The translations under genes were made by a program, and so were the position numbers. Of a DNA stretch of 64,000 nucleotides, positions 61,621 through 64,000 are shown piece after piece (position 1 is the first letter of the stretch; the number at the start of each line of letters is the position of its first letter). The DNA is from Burkholderia vietnamiensis LMG 10929. GTDB lineage: Bacteria > Pseudomonadota > Gammaproteobacteria > Burkholderiales > Burkholderiaceae. The notes under the pieces are model-generated. The model was given only the letters and a program-made list of their open reading frames with translations, made no database searches and had not been told where the DNA came from. The DNA lies in contig NZ_CP009630.1 in assembly GCF_000959445.1 (NCBI RefSeq), forward strand, positions 620,001-684,000. Direction: 5' to 3'.

Positions 61621-62340
61621 ATGGAACTGCGCTGGCAGGATGCCTACCAACAATTCAGCGCCGCGGAAGACGAGCAGCAGCTCTTCCAGCGGATCGCCGC
61701 CTATTCTAAACGGCTCGGCTTCGAATATTGCTGTTACGGCATTCGCGTGCCGCTGCCCGTATCGAAGCCGGCGGTCGCGATCTTCGATACCTATCCGGAC
61801 GGCTGGATGGCGCACTATCAGGCGCGCAACTACATCGAAATCGACTCGACGGTGCGCGAAGGCGCATTGAGCACCAACATGATCGTGTGGCCGGACGTCG
61901 ACCGGATCGACCCGTGTCCGTTGTGGGAGGACGCGCGCGACTTCGGGCTGGCCGTGGGCGTCGCGCAGTCGAGCTGGGCCGCGCGCGGAGCGTTCGGGCT
62001 GCTGAGTATCTCGCGTCACGCGGACCGCCTCACGCCCGCCGAGATCAACATGCTGACGCTGCAGACCAACTGGCTCGCGAACCTGTCGCACTCGCTGATG
62101 AGCCGCTTCATGCTGCCGAAGCTGTCGCCTGCGGCGGGCGTCACGCTGACCGCGCGCGAGCGCGAAGTGCCGTGCTGGACGGCCGAAGGCAAGACCGCGT
62201 GCGAAATCGGCCAGATCCTCAGCATCTCGGAGCGCACGGTGAACTTCCACGTGAACAACATCCTCGAGAAGCTCGCGGCGACCAACAAGGTTCAGGCGGT
62301 GGTCAAGGCGATCGCTGCCGGCCTCATCGACACGCCCTGA
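61621..62340 (+). CDS. cepR: LuxR-type quorum-sensing regulator CepR (carries L184P in the HTH domain)
   Basis: A 239-residue LuxR-family regulator. The autoinducer-binding domain (about 1-165) has YQARNYIEIDS and IVWPDVDRIDPCPLWEDARDFGLAVGVAQS, with the conserved Trp, Tyr and Asp residues. The C-terminal LuxR HTH (about 174-236) reads LTAREREVPCWTAEGKT and ISERTVNFHVNNILEKL. In this family the residue after R-E-x-E-V is almost always Leu (or Met); here codon 62170-62172 is CCG, giving Pro184. A Pro in this helix should break it, so DNA binding is probably impaired. Otherwise the gene is full length. Confidence 0.95.
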   Translation: MELRWQDAYQQFSAAEDEQQLFQRIAAYSKRLGFEYCCYGIRVPLPVSKPAVAIFDTYPDGWMAHYQARNYIEIDSTVREGALSTNMIVWPDVDRIDPCPLWEDARDFGLAVGVAQSSWAARGAFGLLSISRHADRLTPAEINMLTLQTNWLANLSHSLMSRFMLPKLSPAAGVTLTAREREVPCWTAEGKTACEIGQILSISERTVNFHVNNILEKLAATNKVQAVVKAIAAGLIDTP

Positions 62341-62397
62341 CGCGGCACCGCAGCCGCCTGCATGCCCGCATGCACGCGCGCATCGGGCGGCCGCCGC

Positions 62398-63105
62398 TCA
62401 CTCCATCATCGGCTCCGCCTCCTTCGCGGTCCAGCTCACGCTTGAAATGCTCTTCTCCATACTGATCCGGCTCGCGATCTGTTCGAGTTTCTGCTGATCT
62501 TTCGGATGCAGCTTCAGCGTCGCGGTGACCTTCAGCCGGTCCGGCTGCTCGGGCACGTCCTCGCTCGTCAGGCTCTGGAACGACAGCGGCTTCGCGTACA
62601 TCGCGTTCGACAGCAGCGTGCGGATGTGCACTTCGTCGGCGGCCAGGCAGATCACGGTGATCCGGTATTCGCGCACCAGATCGGCATTCGACACCGGCGT
62701 TGCGTTGATCGCCTGACTGACGCCGCGCAGCACCGTGTTGGCGAGCAGCACCACGCCCGTGCCGGCCAGCGCGGGTACGAAGTGGCCGGCGCCGGCGAGT
62801 ACGCCGACGGCGGCCGAGCACCACAGCGTCGCGGCCGTGTTGATGCCCTGGATCGAGCCCTTGTCGCGCATGATCACGCCGCCGCCGAGAAAGCCGACGC
62901 CGGACACGACGTACGCGGCGATCTGCGTGACGCCGGCCACGCCGTTGCCGGTCAGCACGCCGAGCGTCACGAACAGGCAGGCGCCGCTCGCCACCAGCGT
63001 GATCGTGCGCAGGCCGGCCGTGCGTTGGCGCATCTGGCGTTCGAGGCCGATCGCGACGCCGCAGGCGAACGCGGTGAAAAGACGGAGTGCGAAATCGAGC
63101 GTCAT
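62398..63105 (-). CDS. mgtC: MgtC/SapB-family membrane protein
   Basis: A 235-residue protein. The N-terminal half has four to five helices with the MgtC signature: FACGVAIGLERQMRQRTAGLRTITLVA, GVGFLGGGVIMRDKGSIQGINTAATLW and ASVGV-like AVGVLAGAG. The C-terminal soluble part (YRITVICLAADEVHIRTLLS, TATLKLHPKDQQKLEQIASRI) is ACT-like, as in virulence-type MgtC proteins. MgtC inhibits the F-type ATP synthase and supports growth in macrophages and at low Mg2+. The neighbourhood cepR-mgtC is conserved in Burkholderia. The start is at 63103-63105. Confidence 0.9.
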   Translation of the reverse strand: MTLDFALRLFTAFACGVAIGLERQMRQRTAGLRTITLVASGACLFVTLGVLTGNGVAGVTQIAAYVVSGVGFLGGGVIMRDKGSIQGINTAATLWCSAAVGVLAGAGHFVPALAGTGVVLLANTVLRGVSQAINATPVSNADLVREYRITVICLAADEVHIRTLLSNAMYAKPLSFQSLTSEDVPEQPDRLKVTATLKLHPKDQQKLEQIASRISMEKSISSVSWTAKEAEPMME

Positions 63106-63637
63106 GTTGGTCCTGCCGTGTAAAGCGCGCTTGCCGGCCCGCATCGCGGCGGCGCTGGGCGAGCGCGATGCGATGGCCGTCATCGCGCGGTACTGTACCG
63201 CGCGAATGCGTCATTCAGTGTGAAACGGGAAGCGTGCGGACTCGCGGAACGCGAGTCGCGGCAGGATTGCTGCGTGGGACAGGCGTTCAGGCGGCGAGCG
63301 GCGCACGCAGCGAAGGGCTGCAACTGTCCACGATGGTTCCTGAAGGAGGGATGGGCGGCATTCTAGTGGGCGGCTCGCGCGTACGTCAATCGCGTCGGCA
63401 GCGTCGGCGGACGGCCGCCGCATGCGGTAATGCTCATTGCGCCGCGTCGATCGTCTCCGTCATGAGCGCGGCCGCCGCCGCCCGCTCAGGTACGCCCGAC
63501 GCGCGTCCCGTCGTGCCGCCCGGTATCTGTGTACCATCGGACATAGGGCGCGCGACGCCGGACACAACGTGAGCCGACGTCATGTTCACGTCCGGCGCGC
63601 GGCGCGCAATCGATATCGCGATCAGGATGAGCATTCC
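63106..63637. other. Divergent upstream region of mgtC and the phosphoesterase gene
   Basis: About 530 bp without a supported gene. It should contain the mgtC leader, which in other bacteria holds regulatory RNA structure, and the promoter of the gene at 63638. I see no recognised riboswitch motif. Confidence 0.35.
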
Positions 63638-64000
63638 ATGCGAAGTTTCTTTGTCCGATTCATTGCAATCGGCGTGCTGTTGCATCTGTATGTCGGGATG
63701 CGGATCATCCCCGACGCGTTCACGTCGCCGCTCGCGCGAACCGTAGCGGCGCTCGTGCTCGCGAGCTTCGTCGTGCTGATTCCGGTCGGCATGTTCTCGC
63801 GCCGCTTCGACGAGGGCTGGGCCGCCACGTTGTTCGGCTGGACCGGCGCGCTCGCGATGGGCTTCTTCTCGTCGCTGCTGGTGCTGACCTTGCTGCGCGA
63901 ACTGGTGCTGCTCGGCGTGGTCGCCTGGCGGCAATTCGTGCATCCCGGCGCGTGGAGCGATGCGGCGTCCGCTACGGCGCTCGCAGTGTTGGCAGCCGCG
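63638..64000 (+). CDS. Membrane-anchored metallophosphoesterase, N-terminal part (cut by window edge)
   Basis: 121 residues are visible, running off the right edge. MRSFFVRFIAIGVLLHLYVGMRIIPD is a first helix ending in the G-x-R-x-x-P pattern seen at the start of bacterial membrane-bound metallophosphoesterases (YaeI-like). Three further helices follow (TVAALVLASFVVLIPVGMF, LFGWTGALAMGFFSSLLVL, ELVLLGVVAWRQF). The metal-binding catalytic domain would lie beyond the window, so the enzyme call rests on the N-terminal pattern only. Confidence 0.55.
   Translation, partial: MRSFFVRFIAIGVLLHLYVGMRIIPDAFTSPLARTVAALVLASFVVLIPVGMFSRRFDEGWAATLFGWTGALAMGFFSSLLVLTLLRELVLLGVVAWRQFVHPGAWSDAASATALAVLAAA

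Overview
The window reads as a high-GC betaproteobacterial replicon of the Burkholderia cepacia complex. The strongest evidence is the cepI / rsaM-like / cepR quorum-sensing block with a neighbouring mgtC near the right end. Dense LysR and ABC-transporter content, an OmpC-type porin with a Burkholderia-style leader and a type VI secretion (T6SS) vgrG-effector-immunity cassette fit this. A secondary chromosome is likely; strain and species cannot be fixed from sequence alone.

Layout. 1-14.3 kb is ordinary chromosome: a cut MFS transporter, two LysR regulators, an NAD-dependent epimerase, a YpfJ-type zinc protease, a CUT1 sugar ABC transporter (binding protein plus two permeases, no ATPase) with a LacI repressor, a PI-PLC-like phosphodiesterase, a secreted alpha/beta hydrolase, a LysE exporter, a GNAT, an Old Yellow Enzyme and an ArsR regulator. 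14,433-35,044 is a lower-GC island bounded by near-perfect terminal inverted repeats, with extra internal copies of the end motif and TCGA on both sides. It looks like a transposon of the TnsB/TniA (Tn7/Tn5053) type that has lost its transposition genes. Its cargo looks like defence and toxin-antitoxin material: a HEPN-type Ymh protein, several Xre regulators, a HAD phosphatase-like protein, decayed HipBA and MqsA-like pieces, a four-gene methyltransferase / dual GHKL ATPase-histidine kinase / receiver / unknown operon, an OGG-fold-like protein and an HNH-like plus PIN-like pair cut by an IS21 element. An IS5-family copy sits near the right end.

35-50 kb returns to ordinary chromosome: LysR and a degenerate SDR, a patatin phospholipase, a nitrate/sulfonate-type ABC transporter (double permease plus ATPase, no binding protein), an RpiR regulator divergent from gamma-glutamyltranspeptidase, a YXWGXW-repeat protein, porin, rnk, a DUF4148 protein, a CBS protein and ribA. 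50.4-52.7 kb holds an IS3 and an IS5 element back to back, directly upstream of a T6SS cassette (52.8-59.2 kb: VgrG, DUF3380 muramidase effector, periplasmic candidate immunity protein, a VgrG remnant, an ankyrin protein). The window closes with a gene of unknown function, cepI, rsaM-like, cepR, mgtC and a cut metallophosphoesterase.

The most interesting items are the four-gene methyltransferase/two-component operon (22.2-27.7 kb) inside the transposon-like island, the island ends themselves, and a leucine-to-proline change at residue 184 of CepR in the conserved DNA-binding domain, which may make this strain quorum-sensing defective.
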